This document shows positions 52,285 through 60,803 of a DNA stretch of 64,000 bases, piece by piece; the first letter of the stretch is position 1, and every line of letters starts with the position of its first letter. The translations under genes and the position numbers were made by a program. The DNA comes from CAZBXE01 sp964496125 (GTDB lineage Bacteria > Chlamydiota > Chlamydiia > Chlamydiales > CAZBXE01): the NCBI GenBank assembly GCA_964496125.1, contig CAZBXE010000005.1, forward strand, positions 1-64,000, in the 5' to 3' direction. The notes beneath the pieces are model-generated. The model worked only from the letters and a program-made list of their open reading frames with translations, was not told where the DNA came from and ran no database searches.

Positions 52285-52584
52285 ATGCAGGAAACACAAG
52301 TTTTTAAAAGTAAGCCTCATGGGTTCAAAACCGAAGTAGATGTAGTGGGTTGCCTCTGTGAGTGGGAGGATGAGGTCCTTATGCTAAGACGGAGTAAGAC
52401 CATTGATTTTCCTGGGACCTATACTATGCCTGCTGGCAAAGTGGAGCCTTATGAAACATTGAAGGAAGCTGCTTTTCGCGAGCTCTATGAAGAAACGGGA
52501 CTCTCTCCTGACATAAAAAAAATTAATTTTTATCATGCCTATTCACTTTTGCATTTTAGGGAGGAGGCGGTTTACCGCCTCTAG
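52285..52584 (+). CDS. Truncated Nudix hydrolase
   Basis: 99 residues. The Nudix box GKVEPYETLKEAAFRELYEE plus TG is intact (G-x5-E-x7-REL-x-EE-x-G), but the usual C-terminal strand-helix half is missing; typical members are 130 residues or more. Its last 42 bp overlap the converging dapL. It could be a pseudogene or a short variant. Confidence 0.65.
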   Translation: MQETQVFKSKPHGFKTEVDVVGCLCEWEDEVLMLRRSKTIDFPGTYTMPAGKVEPYETLKEAAFRELYEETGLSPDIKKINFYHAYSLLHFREEAVYRL

Positions 52585-53724
52585 GATCGTATCCCTGTGG
52601 CCAAAGGCTGTAAAACGAAGGTAACCTTCGCCCGCGGGGCCAAAACCGGCTCCCGGTGTTGTCACAATATGGTACTTTTCAAGAAGCATCTGGAATGCGT
52701 CCCACGACTTTTGTCCAGAAATGCGTACCCAAAGGTAGGGGGCATGACCACTTCCATATACTTTGTAACCTAGTTTTTCGAGCGTTTCCCGTAAGATGTT
52801 GCTGTTTTCGAGATAGTACTTTGTAACAGATCCAATTTTTTTCAATCCTTCGACGGAAAGGGCAGCGAGACCTCCTTTCTGTGCAATGTTTGAGGCGCCG
52901 TTAAAGATTGTGGAGACAAGGCGGTTCCAATCGGCCTGAGCTGAGGCGCCATCCTCGTACATAAGCTCCTCAGGGACAATTGTCCATCCAAGGCGAACTC
53001 CTGTAAAGCCAGCTAGCTTTGAAAAAGAATTCACCTCAATGGCAACTTTTTTTGCACCTTCGATTTCATAGATCGATTTAGGAAGCAATGGGTCTTGGAT
53101 ATAGCTTGCATATGCGGAGTCGTAGATGATAAAAGCCTTTTGCTTTGTGGCAAATTGTACAAGCTTTTCGAGTTGCTCGCGTGTCGCAACGGCCCCTGTT
53201 GGATTGTTGGGGGAGCAGAAATAGATAAGATCTACTTTGGGCACTCCATCAAGATCTGGAAAAAACTGGTTTTCTGGTGTGCAAGGAAGGTAGATGATTT
53301 CTTTAGCGCCCAGGATCAAACTCCCATCCACATAGACGGGATAGGCAGGATCTTGCACAGCAATCCTAAGGCCGCTACCGAAGAGGGTTTGCAAACGCCC
53401 GATGTCACACTTGGCCCCATCTGAAACAAACACTTCATTTGGCTTGATGCGTCTATGATAGATCTTTTCAGCAATCTCTTTACGGAGTGGTTCAATGCCA
53501 GCGTGAGGGCCATAGCCAGTGTAACCTTCGGTTGTGCTAAGAGCTGTAGCTTCTTGTGCTAAGGCGCAGGTAATCACCTCAGGAATAGGCTCAGTAGTAT
53601 CACCAATGCCAAGGCTAATTACCATGGCCTCGGGATGCGTTTTTAAAAACTGCTGCTTTCTCGAGGCGATTTCTGGGAAAAGGTAGTTGCTTTGTAGTTG
53701 TGCTATGTTTGCATTTCGTTTCAT
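52543..53724 (-). CDS. dapL: LL-diaminopimelate aminotransferase
   Basis: 393 residues. NYLFPEIASRKQQFLK, GIGDTTEPIPE, SPNNPTGAV, EVNSFSKLAGFTGVRLGW (PLP Lys in SFSKLAG) and the C-terminal GEGYLRFTAFGHR are DapL signatures. It converts tetrahydrodipicolinate directly to LL-DAP, the chlamydial/plant route to mDAP and lysine. ATG overlaps the asd stop. Confidence 0.95.
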   Translation of the reverse strand: MKRNANIAQLQSNYLFPEIASRKQQFLKTHPEAMVISLGIGDTTEPIPEVITCALAQEATALSTTEGYTGYGPHAGIEPLRKEIAEKIYHRRIKPNEVFVSDGAKCDIGRLQTLFGSGLRIAVQDPAYPVYVDGSLILGAKEIIYLPCTPENQFFPDLDGVPKVDLIYFCSPNNPTGAVATREQLEKLVQFATKQKAFIIYDSAYASYIQDPLLPKSIYEIEGAKKVAIEVNSFSKLAGFTGVRLGWTIVPEELMYEDGASAQADWNRLVSTIFNGASNIAQKGGLAALSVEGLKKIGSVTKYYLENSNILRETLEKLGYKVYGSGHAPYLWVRISGQKSWDAFQMLLEKYHIVTTPGAGFGPAGEGYLRFTAFGHRDTILEAVNRLLPKMQK

Positions 53725-54728
53725 GAGAGGTATCCTTGTTTCAAGAGCAGCTCTGCAGTTAAAAGGCCGCCTCCTGCAGCGCCTCTGATGGTGTTATGAG
53801 AAAGTGTGACGAACCTGTAGGAGAGAAGGGGACATTCTCGCAGCCTGCCTACAGAAACGGTCATTCCGTTGCCAGCACTGCGGTCCAGCCTTGGCTGGGG
53901 TCTGTTCTCTTCTGGTCTATAGACAATAGGATGTTCTGGTGCAGAGGGTAGACAAAGTCCTGGGAAGCTTTCCCAAAGGTGCAGTATTTCTTCTCGGGTT
54001 GGCCTTTTTGCAAAGTCGGCTGAAAGGCAAGCCATATGCCCGTCGAGTACAGCTACTCTGTTGCAGTGTGCTGCAATGACAATACCGGTTGCATGCTTAA
54101 TTTTACTCCCCTCCACACTGCCTAAAATTTTAAGTGATTCCTTCTCTGTCTTTTCCTCTTCTTTTGCAATGTAGGGGATCACGTTGTCGAGGATATCAAG
54201 GGAAGGGACACCGGGATAGCCAGCTCCGCTTACAGCCTGAAATGTCGTTACAAAAAGGCGTTTTAAGCCAAATTTTTGATGCAGCGGGTAAAGAGGGAGG
54301 ATTGCGCCCTGCAGGGAGCAGTTTGGCTTGGTCACAATAAAACCGTTTTTCCAGCCTCGATTTTTTTGTTGTAGAGGGATAATTTTGGCATGATTCCCGT
54401 TCACCTCGGGGATGATCATAGGAACATCCGGGGTAAACCTGTGAGCAGAACCGTTGGAAATGACACCAAGTCCTTGCTGTGCATAGAGCTCCTCAATCTC
54501 TTTGGCGGCCTCATCAGAGATCGCTGAAAAAATAAGTCTACAGCTTTTTTTTGCTTTTTCTATGTCTTCAACCCGGTGAACGATGTGTTCTCCGACTTTT
54601 TTCCCAGATGACTTTTCGGAAGCGGCAAGAAATTTCACTTCAAACCAAGGGTGATTCGCAAGTAGGTGCAAATACTGCTGCCCGACTTTTCCTGTTGCCC
54701 CTAAAATGCCAACAGCTATTTTCTCCAT
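53721..54728 (-). CDS. asd: Aspartate-semialdehyde dehydrogenase
   Basis: 335 residues from ATG 54728 (MEKIAVGILGATGKVG). NADP loop GATGKVGQQ; catalytic Cys in VTKPNCSLQGAILPL; acyl-binding TFQAVSGAGYPG. It supplies aspartate semialdehyde to DapA/DapB. It overlaps dapB by 13 bp. Confidence 0.93.
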   Translation of the reverse strand: MEKIAVGILGATGKVGQQYLHLLANHPWFEVKFLAASEKSSGKKVGEHIVHRVEDIEKAKKSCRLIFSAISDEAAKEIEELYAQQGLGVISNGSAHRFTPDVPMIIPEVNGNHAKIIPLQQKNRGWKNGFIVTKPNCSLQGAILPLYPLHQKFGLKRLFVTTFQAVSGAGYPGVPSLDILDNVIPYIAKEEEKTEKESLKILGSVEGSKIKHATGIVIAAHCNRVAVLDGHMACLSADFAKRPTREEILHLWESFPGLCLPSAPEHPIVYRPEENRPQPRLDRSAGNGMTVSVGRLRECPLLSYRFVTLSHNTIRGAAGGGLLTAELLLKQGYLS

Positions 54729-55375
54729 CGCAAAGCCTCCTCCATACACTCACTAAAAGTGTATATTCCTTGCTTTTTCAAAAGCCAGTTGGCAGCAAAG
54801 AGGGCGCCTTCTGCAAAACCTTCTCTACTTCTTGCCTCATGCGTGATCGAAATCGTATCATACTTAGAATCAAAGAGAAAGGTGTGAGTTCCTGGAATGC
54901 TTCCACAGCGAAGGGAGGAGATAGGGACATCATTTAAACGGGGCATGTTCTTTTTCAAGATGTTTGCAAGCTCAAGCGCTGTTCCGGAAGGGCTATCTTT
55001 TTTTTCGCTGTGGTGTAAGTCGATCTCTGCGACATCGTATTGTGTGAAGTTGTTCATGATCTTTCCTGTTTGAGCAAGGATATTTTTCATGATCTGGATA
55101 CCAATGGAGAAGTTAGGACCATACAGAAGGCCTATTTGATGCTTTTGGACGAGGGAGCGAACTTCTTCTAGGTCATCATACCATCCGGTTGTCCCGACAA
55201 CGATTGGTTTTTTGAGTGGGGCGAGTTTGCGGACATTTTCCACAGCGTTCTCAGGGCAGGTAAATTCGATGAGCACATCGGCTTTTGCTTCTTCTGTGAT
55301 GGAGTGTCCTTGCTTTAGGGCAATTTTTTCCACCATCTGTCCCATTTTTCCATATCCAATCAGTGCAATTTTCAT
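54716..55375 (-). CDS. dapB: 4-hydroxy-tetrahydrodipicolinate reductase (short form)
   Basis: 219 residues; NAD(P) motif IGYGKMGQMV and the substrate motif DLHHSEKKDSPSGTALE are intact. About 30-50 residues shorter than most DapB, with a reduced C-terminal region. dapA is not adjacent. First gene of dapB-asd-dapL, about 48 bp from a 37-bp perfect hairpin. Confidence 0.92.
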   Translation of the reverse strand: MKIALIGYGKMGQMVEKIALKQGHSITEEAKADVLIEFTCPENAVENVRKLAPLKKPIVVGTTGWYDDLEEVRSLVQKHQIGLLYGPNFSIGIQIMKNILAQTGKIMNNFTQYDVAEIDLHHSEKKDSPSGTALELANILKKNMPRLNDVPISSLRCGSIPGTHTFLFDSKYDTISITHEARSREGFAEGALFAANWLLKKQGIYTFSECMEEALRWRK

Positions 55376-55423
55376 GTCTCAATGTTAGGCAATCTCTTCA
55401 TTCGAAGCAACGTTTCTTGACTT

Positions 55424-55503
55424 TTTGCAATTCACGCCAGGCTTAGGGTTTTGCAATTCTTTTGGTAGAATTGCAAAACCCTAAGCCTGGCGTGAATTGC
55501 AAA
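55424..55503. repeat. Perfect 37-bp inverted repeat (long hairpin)
   Basis: Left arm 55424-55460 starts TTTGCAATTCACGCCAGG; right arm 55467-55503 is its exact reverse complement, separated by six bases (TTTGGT). The stem starts 2 bp after the kdpD stop (TAA at 55506-55508) on the transcript, so it can act as an mRNA end structure, but no clear U-run follows on that side. It is far longer and more perfect than a standard terminator. Confidence 0.9.
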
Positions 55504-55505
55504 TG

Positions 55506-58160
55506 TTAGGGGGTGAGGGGGAGGAAGAGGGAGAACTTCATGGTGGAGCGCTCATCTAGCTCGGCACGCAGATATCCATCGTGCACCTCGACAATGGTTT
55601 TTGCAATCGCAAGGCCCAGGCCAATGTCCGGTGCTACACTTTCTGGTAGCCTAAAGAACTTTTCGTAGATAAGCTTTGCGTCTTCCGCAGAGAGAGGGAT
55701 CTCTGCCCCTGCTACAGAAAGTCTAAGAAAATCGGCAGCCAGTCTCACTTCCACGAGTACCTTTGTGGTAGGAGGTGAATTTTCAATAGCATTATAGATC
55801 AGGTTAAAAAGGACCATCTCAATAAGGTAAAAGTCGACAGCGATCAAGGGAATGTTCTCATCATAAAGCTCTTCAATTGTATGCGTATGATTTGATTTTC
55901 TCACATTTTCGCAGCACTCTTGCACAAGTTCCTTCATGTTCTGCTGTTTCTTATTAAGAGGAATAAGACCCTCGCTTAGCTGCGCCATAGCAAGGATGTT
56001 GCCAAGGATTTTTAGCAGACCTTCCGAAGCATTTTGAATGGCTTTTAAGCTGCCTGTAATATCAAGCTTTGCATCTAAAGATTTTGCCTTTACATGAATG
56101 TCCTTTGTTGCCCTTTGGATGATTTCTAGGGAAGGAGAGAACATGTGGGAAACTCGTTCGAGAATTGTCTTGTAGAATTTCTCCACCTGTTTAACTTGTT
56201 CATTCTCCCTCTCCTTTTCTTCCGTCAATGACCTTTCAAGGTACGTGGCTAGCTGTTGACAAACGGTATAGAGAAAGTTTGTCTGCTCTGGAGTCAGAGG
56301 CCTATCTCCTACAGGCTGGTAGATAAGAAGTCCATCCGCTTCGTGAAACCCCATGAGGGGGATATAGAGGTTTTGAGAAGCCGGGAGAGAATCTGTAGAC
56401 CATCCTGCCTCTTTTTCATTTTCAAAGGCCCAAATAGCCGCGTTTTTCTCCTTTTCACTCGTCAGCAAGGTGCTTTCTGGATTGAAATTGAGCTCACCGT
56501 TTGCTTTTTTTTCTACAATCTCAAACGACCCTTTGATCTGTTTTTCCAGGCTTTCCTTCACCATTTTAAAGAGCTCTGTTTTCCCAGGAAGCGTGGCAAT
56601 AAAGCGCACAATATCATAGAGTGCCTGGGCAGATTCCTCTCTTTTGGCAAGCATTTGTTGGTGTGCCCTTGCCCTGTCTGCGAGTATGCCCGTGGCAATT
56701 GCAGAAACAAAATAGAGGGCTAAAATGGCCCGATCTTCGTACGAATCTATAAGCAGTCTTCCGATCGGCGGGATAAAAAAGAACACCCATGCAAAACCAG
56801 AAAGGAGAGCGCCAACAAGAATAGGCCCTTTCCGGAAGAATAAGCTCATGCAAATAATACCAATAAGATAGATCACGCCAACTACCTTATACCCAACCAA
56901 AGGCAGAGCAACCCAGTTGGCTGCTGTGAGGATGAGGATGATGAGGGCAACAAAAAAGTAAGAAGGAAGGCCATTTCGTGCTGTTTTTCCGATCAGCTTT
57001 TTACCCTGGTGGGTTGAAAGAAGGCCTTCTTTACGAATGACGTGTAAGTCAATATCTTTGCAGATCAAGGCCAGCTTATCGACCAAAGTGATAGGCTGGA
57101 AGATGCCAAAGAATGTCCTGGCAGGGCTTCTTCCAAGAACAATTTGTGTCACTCCTCTTTGTTTTGCAACCCGTTCGATTCCATTGGCCACATCGGGATC
57201 ATTGGTAGTTAGGACTTCTGCTCCCAAATTGCGTGCCAAGGCCAAGTTGCGAAGAAGCTGTTTGTTTTCCTCGTCGTCCAGCTCGCGCCCGGTATCCACG
57301 TAAAGAACAATCCAGGGAGCGTTGATGCGAGAGGCAAGTCTTCGGGCCGTTCGGATGAGTTTTTGTGATGTAAGCGCAGATGTTACTGCCACCATGAATT
57401 TTTCTCGCGGCTTCCAGGTGAACCCCCGATCTGTTTGAAACGAAAGTCCTTTGAGGTCATGGTCGACCCTTTCTGCAGTATACCGGAGCACGATCTCTCG
57501 AAGAGCTGTGAGCTTGTCTACTTGGAAAAAGTTTAAGGCTGCGATCTGGGGCTGCTCTCCAAGATAAACTTTACCCTCCTTGAGGCGCACAAGAAGCTCT
57601 TCCGGAGAGAGGTCAATAAGACGTATCGAAGATGCCCCTTCAATGATCAAGTCGGGCACAGTCTCTCGGACGGCCACATCGGTAATATTTTTCACAACGT
57701 CGTTTAAGCTTTCAATATGTTGCACATTTAAGGTCGTGTAGACATCAATCCCGTTCTCTAAAATTTCCATTACGTCTTGCCACCTTTTGGGGTGCCTGGA
57801 ACCGGGGATGTTCATGTGGGCTAGTTCATCGATAATGACAAGCTGGGGGTGCAGTTTCAAAACAGCGTCGAGATCAAGTTCGGCAAATTGCTTGTCCCTG
57901 TAGGTCATGATCTTTCTTGGCAGGACCTCGAGCCCCTCGAGAAGAAGAGCGGTCTCCTCCCTGCCATGTGTCTCCACGTTTCCAACCAAAACATACGTAC
58001 CTTCAGCTTGCCGTTCGTGTGCTTCGGAAAGCATTGTATAGGTTTTTCCCACACCGGGAGCAAGACCGAGAAAGATTTTAAGTTTCCCTCTACCATCTGT
58101 TTTCTTCTCTTGCTTTACCGCTTCTAGGAAATCTTCAGGACGTAGACGTTCATCTTCCAT
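55506..58160 (-). CDS. kdpD: KdpD-type sensor protein with degraded kinase core
   Basis: 884 residues. N-terminal KdpD domain with Walker A GLAPGVGKT (about 32-40) and VIIDELAH, universal-stress-like domain, four membrane helices (near residues 398-500), GAF-like region, then a histidine-kinase region. The His expected at about 672 (E. coli KdpD His673) is present, but the H-box reads SHMFSPSL instead of SHDLRTPL; the N box has NLIYNAIEN; the G1 motif (DxGPG) reads VAGAEIP, losing the Asp. GLGLAIAK (G2) is kept. Phosphotransfer is doubtful. It overlaps kdpC by 11 bp. No kdpE follows. Confidence 0.9.
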   Translation of the reverse strand: MEDERLRPEDFLEAVKQEKKTDGRGKLKIFLGLAPGVGKTYTMLSEAHERQAEGTYVLVGNVETHGREETALLLEGLEVLPRKIMTYRDKQFAELDLDAVLKLHPQLVIIDELAHMNIPGSRHPKRWQDVMEILENGIDVYTTLNVQHIESLNDVVKNITDVAVRETVPDLIIEGASSIRLIDLSPEELLVRLKEGKVYLGEQPQIAALNFFQVDKLTALREIVLRYTAERVDHDLKGLSFQTDRGFTWKPREKFMVAVTSALTSQKLIRTARRLASRINAPWIVLYVDTGRELDDEENKQLLRNLALARNLGAEVLTTNDPDVANGIERVAKQRGVTQIVLGRSPARTFFGIFQPITLVDKLALICKDIDLHVIRKEGLLSTHQGKKLIGKTARNGLPSYFFVALIILILTAANWVALPLVGYKVVGVIYLIGIICMSLFFRKGPILVGALLSGFAWVFFFIPPIGRLLIDSYEDRAILALYFVSAIATGILADRARAHQQMLAKREESAQALYDIVRFIATLPGKTELFKMVKESLEKQIKGSFEIVEKKANGELNFNPESTLLTSEKEKNAAIWAFENEKEAGWSTDSLPASQNLYIPLMGFHEADGLLIYQPVGDRPLTPEQTNFLYTVCQQLATYLERSLTEEKERENEQVKQVEKFYKTILERVSHMFSPSLEIIQRATKDIHVKAKSLDAKLDITGSLKAIQNASEGLLKILGNILAMAQLSEGLIPLNKKQQNMKELVQECCENVRKSNHTHTIEELYDENIPLIAVDFYLIEMVLFNLIYNAIENSPPTTKVLVEVRLAADFLRLSVAGAEIPLSAEDAKLIYEKFFRLPESVAPDIGLGLAIAKTIVEVHDGYLRAELDERSTMKFSLFLPLTP

Positions 58161-58713
58161 GGTCTTCTCGCTTTTTTTCTAGTTCAAGGTTGAGCTTTAG
58201 TACGTTGACATAGGGCTCAGCTAAAAGGACAGGTCCTTGCACATGTTTTTGTATCAGCTGCTCTAGAAACTCTTTGCTAAGACCCCTCGCTTTGGATACT
58301 CGTTCGATCTGAAACCTAGCCGCTCGCAGGCTAATGTGGGGGTCAAGACCGCTTGCTGAGCACGTTAGGAGCTCTTCTGGAATCTCAAGAGTCCCATAGA
58401 TGTCAGAGAGTTTCTTTTTTCTCTCCTCAATCACTTTCTTCAACTTTGCACTTGTCGGCCCGAGGTTGCTGCCGCTAGAGGGTAGAGGGTTGTAGTTGAC
58501 AAAGGAGGGACGTCCCCAGAAAAAGGTTTCCTTCTCAAAGGGTTGTCCAATGAGAAGAGAGCCTATACTTCTCCCTTCGTGGGAAATAAAGTTCCCTGTA
58601 GACTCATCATGCATGGTAAGGCGCGCTATTGCTGTGATGAGAAGGGGGTAGGCAAATCCTGTAAGAAGCGTCATCCATAAGAAGAGGCGAAGGGCACTCC
58701 AAAAGGTTTTCAT
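58150..58713 (-). CDS. kdpC: K+-transporting ATPase, subunit C
   Basis: 187 residues with one N-terminal helix. WGRPSFVNYNPLPSSGSNLG and GLDPHISLRAARFQIERV are the KdpC landmarks. Stabilises the KdpA-KdpB complex. Overlaps kdpB by 4 bp. Confidence 0.93.
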   Translation of the reverse strand: MKTFWSALRLFLWMTLLTGFAYPLLITAIARLTMHDESTGNFISHEGRSIGSLLIGQPFEKETFFWGRPSFVNYNPLPSSGSNLGPTSAKLKKVIEERKKKLSDIYGTLEIPEELLTCSASGLDPHISLRAARFQIERVSKARGLSKEFLEQLIQKHVQGPVLLAEPYVNVLKLNLELEKKREDHGR

Positions 58714-60803
58714 AGGGCCGCCCCCAAAGCTGAGATCAGCAGATCAATACATTTGATCCCAACGAAGGGAGCTATAACACCTCCGAGTCCATAAATAAGC
58801 ACATTTCGTCTAAGTAGTTCATCGGCTGATTCTGGCCTATACTGCACTCCACGCAGGGCAAGAGGAATGAGCATTACAATGATCATGGCGTTAAAGATTA
58901 CAGCGCTTAAGATAGCGCTTTGCTCTGAGTGAAGACCTAAAAGATTAAAGTGGGCAAGAGGCCCATGTCCCGCTCCATCCTTGTATAACATCCCGAATAT
59001 CGCGGGGAGAATGGCAAAATACTTTGCAACGTCATTGGCAATGCTGAAGGTTGTAAGAGCCCCCCTTGTCATGAGCATCTGCTTTCCTATTTCGACAATA
59101 TCAATGAGTTTAGCGGGATTGTTATCCAGATCAACCATGTTCCCAGCCTCTCGAGAAGCCTGCGTTCCTGCATTCATAGCAACAGCGACGTCTGCTTGCG
59201 CAAGCGCTGGTGCATCGTTTGTGCCATCGCCTGTCATGGCTACAAGCCGTCCATTTTCCTGGGCTTTACGGATGAGGGCAAGCTTGATTTCAGGAGTTGC
59301 TTCTGCGATATAGTCATCAACACCAGATTCGGCGGCAATGGCAGCGGCTGTCAATGGGTTATCGCCTGTGATCATCACCGTACGGATCCCCATCTTCCGA
59401 AGATCAGAAAATTTCTCTTTGATTCCTCCTTTGATTATGTCTTTTAGCTCAACGATCCCCATGATTTTTGTGTTATCGGAAACAAGCAGTGGCGTACCCC
59501 CTTGCTTACCTACGTTTTGGATGGCATGATTTAATTGCTCAGGAAAGACTCCGCCCAGACGTTCGACATAGGCACGGACACTATCAACAGACCCCTTTCT
59601 AATTGAACGCACAACTTTTCCTTCCTCGTCTTTGAAGTCAACGCCGCTCATTCTTGTGGCAGCTGAAAAGGGGACAAAGAGAGAGTTGACAGTTTGAAGC
59701 GATTCTGCGCGCATGCCAAATTCACTTTTCGCAAGGACGACAATAGACCTTCCCTCAGGAGTTTCATCCGAGAGAGAGGCGAGTTGGGCGACCGTAACAA
59801 GCTCTCTTTCAGACACGCCCGCTGCAGGGACAAATCTTGTAGCCATACGGTTGCCAATTGTGATCGTACCTGTTTTATCAAGGATTAAAAGATCGATGTC
59901 GCCTGCGGCCTCAACCGCACGGCCGCTTTTTGCAATGACGTTTCGTAAGACAAGTCTATCCATGCCTGCAATCCCTACGGCACCAAGTAGAGCACTAATG
60001 GTTGTGGGAATAAGGCAAACGAGAAGAGATGCCAAAATCGGGACCGATACTTTTGCTGCAGCCGCTTCTCCTCCTGCTCCTGCGCTATACTCTGTAAAAG
60101 CTTTTAGACTTGTTGTTGTGAGTAAAAACATAAGAGTAAGCCCGGCGAGCACAACATTGAGAGCGACTTCACTTGGTGTTTTTTGCCTTTTTGCACCCTC
60201 AATGAGTTTAATCATTTTATCTAGAAAGCTGTTGCCTGCTTCGGATGTGACTTTAATTTGGAGCGCATCGCTTATTATTTTAGTGCCTGCTGTTACAGCG
60301 CTTAAGTCTCCTCCGCTTTCTCGAATGACGGGCGCCGATTCCCCTGTGATGGCAGACTCGTCCACCGTTGCTACCCCTTCAATTACCTCTCCGTCTGCAG
60401 GTATGATATCTCCAGCTTTGCAGAGGATAATATCTCCTTTTTTTAGGGAATCAGAGGGTGTTTTTTTCTCTACTCCTTCTACAAGCAGCCTGGCGTAGGC
60501 CATCACCTTTGTCTCTTTAAGACCGGCTGCTTGTGCTTTGCCTCGGCTTTCTGCGATAGCTTCTGCAAAGTTTGCAAAAAAAACAGTGAACCAAAGCCAA
60601 AGCGCAAGCTGGAGTTCAAAGAGAAAGGTGGGATGATGTACCCCATTTTTTACTACGCAAAAGGAGGTTAAAATAGCTCCAATGTAGGTAACAAACATTA
60701 CCGGATTTTTGAGCTGCACAGCTGGACGAAACATGCCAAGAGCATTCTTCAAGGCGTCTTGAAGCATTTTCTTTGTGAGGAGAGGTTCATGAGTTGTTTT
60801 CAA
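58710..60803 (-). CDS. kdpB: K+-transporting P-type ATPase, subunit B
   Basis: 697 residues. Actuator TGES in SAITGESAPVIRE, phosphorylation LDKTGTIT, TGDGTNDAPALAQADV hinge. The catalytic subunit that uses ATP to drive K+ import through KdpA. Overlaps kdpA by 4 bp. Confidence 0.96.
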   Translation of the reverse strand: MKTTHEPLLTKKMLQDALKNALGMFRPAVQLKNPVMFVTYIGAILTSFCVVKNGVHHPTFLFELQLALWLWFTVFFANFAEAIAESRGKAQAAGLKETKVMAYARLLVEGVEKKTPSDSLKKGDIILCKAGDIIPADGEVIEGVATVDESAITGESAPVIRESGGDLSAVTAGTKIISDALQIKVTSEAGNSFLDKMIKLIEGAKRQKTPSEVALNVVLAGLTLMFLLTTTSLKAFTEYSAGAGGEAAAAKVSVPILASLLVCLIPTTISALLGAVGIAGMDRLVLRNVIAKSGRAVEAAGDIDLLILDKTGTITIGNRMATRFVPAAGVSERELVTVAQLASLSDETPEGRSIVVLAKSEFGMRAESLQTVNSLFVPFSAATRMSGVDFKDEEGKVVRSIRKGSVDSVRAYVERLGGVFPEQLNHAIQNVGKQGGTPLLVSDNTKIMGIVELKDIIKGGIKEKFSDLRKMGIRTVMITGDNPLTAAAIAAESGVDDYIAEATPEIKLALIRKAQENGRLVAMTGDGTNDAPALAQADVAVAMNAGTQASREAGNMVDLDNNPAKLIDIVEIGKQMLMTRGALTTFSIANDVAKYFAILPAIFGMLYKDGAGHGPLAHFNLLGLHSEQSAILSAVIFNAMIIVMLIPLALRGVQYRPESADELLRRNVLIYGLGGVIAPFVGIKCIDLLISALGAAL

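Noticed and set aside
55424..55503. Simple rho-independent terminator for kdpD
   Set aside because: The stem is too long and perfect and is not followed by a U-run on the kdpD transcript side.
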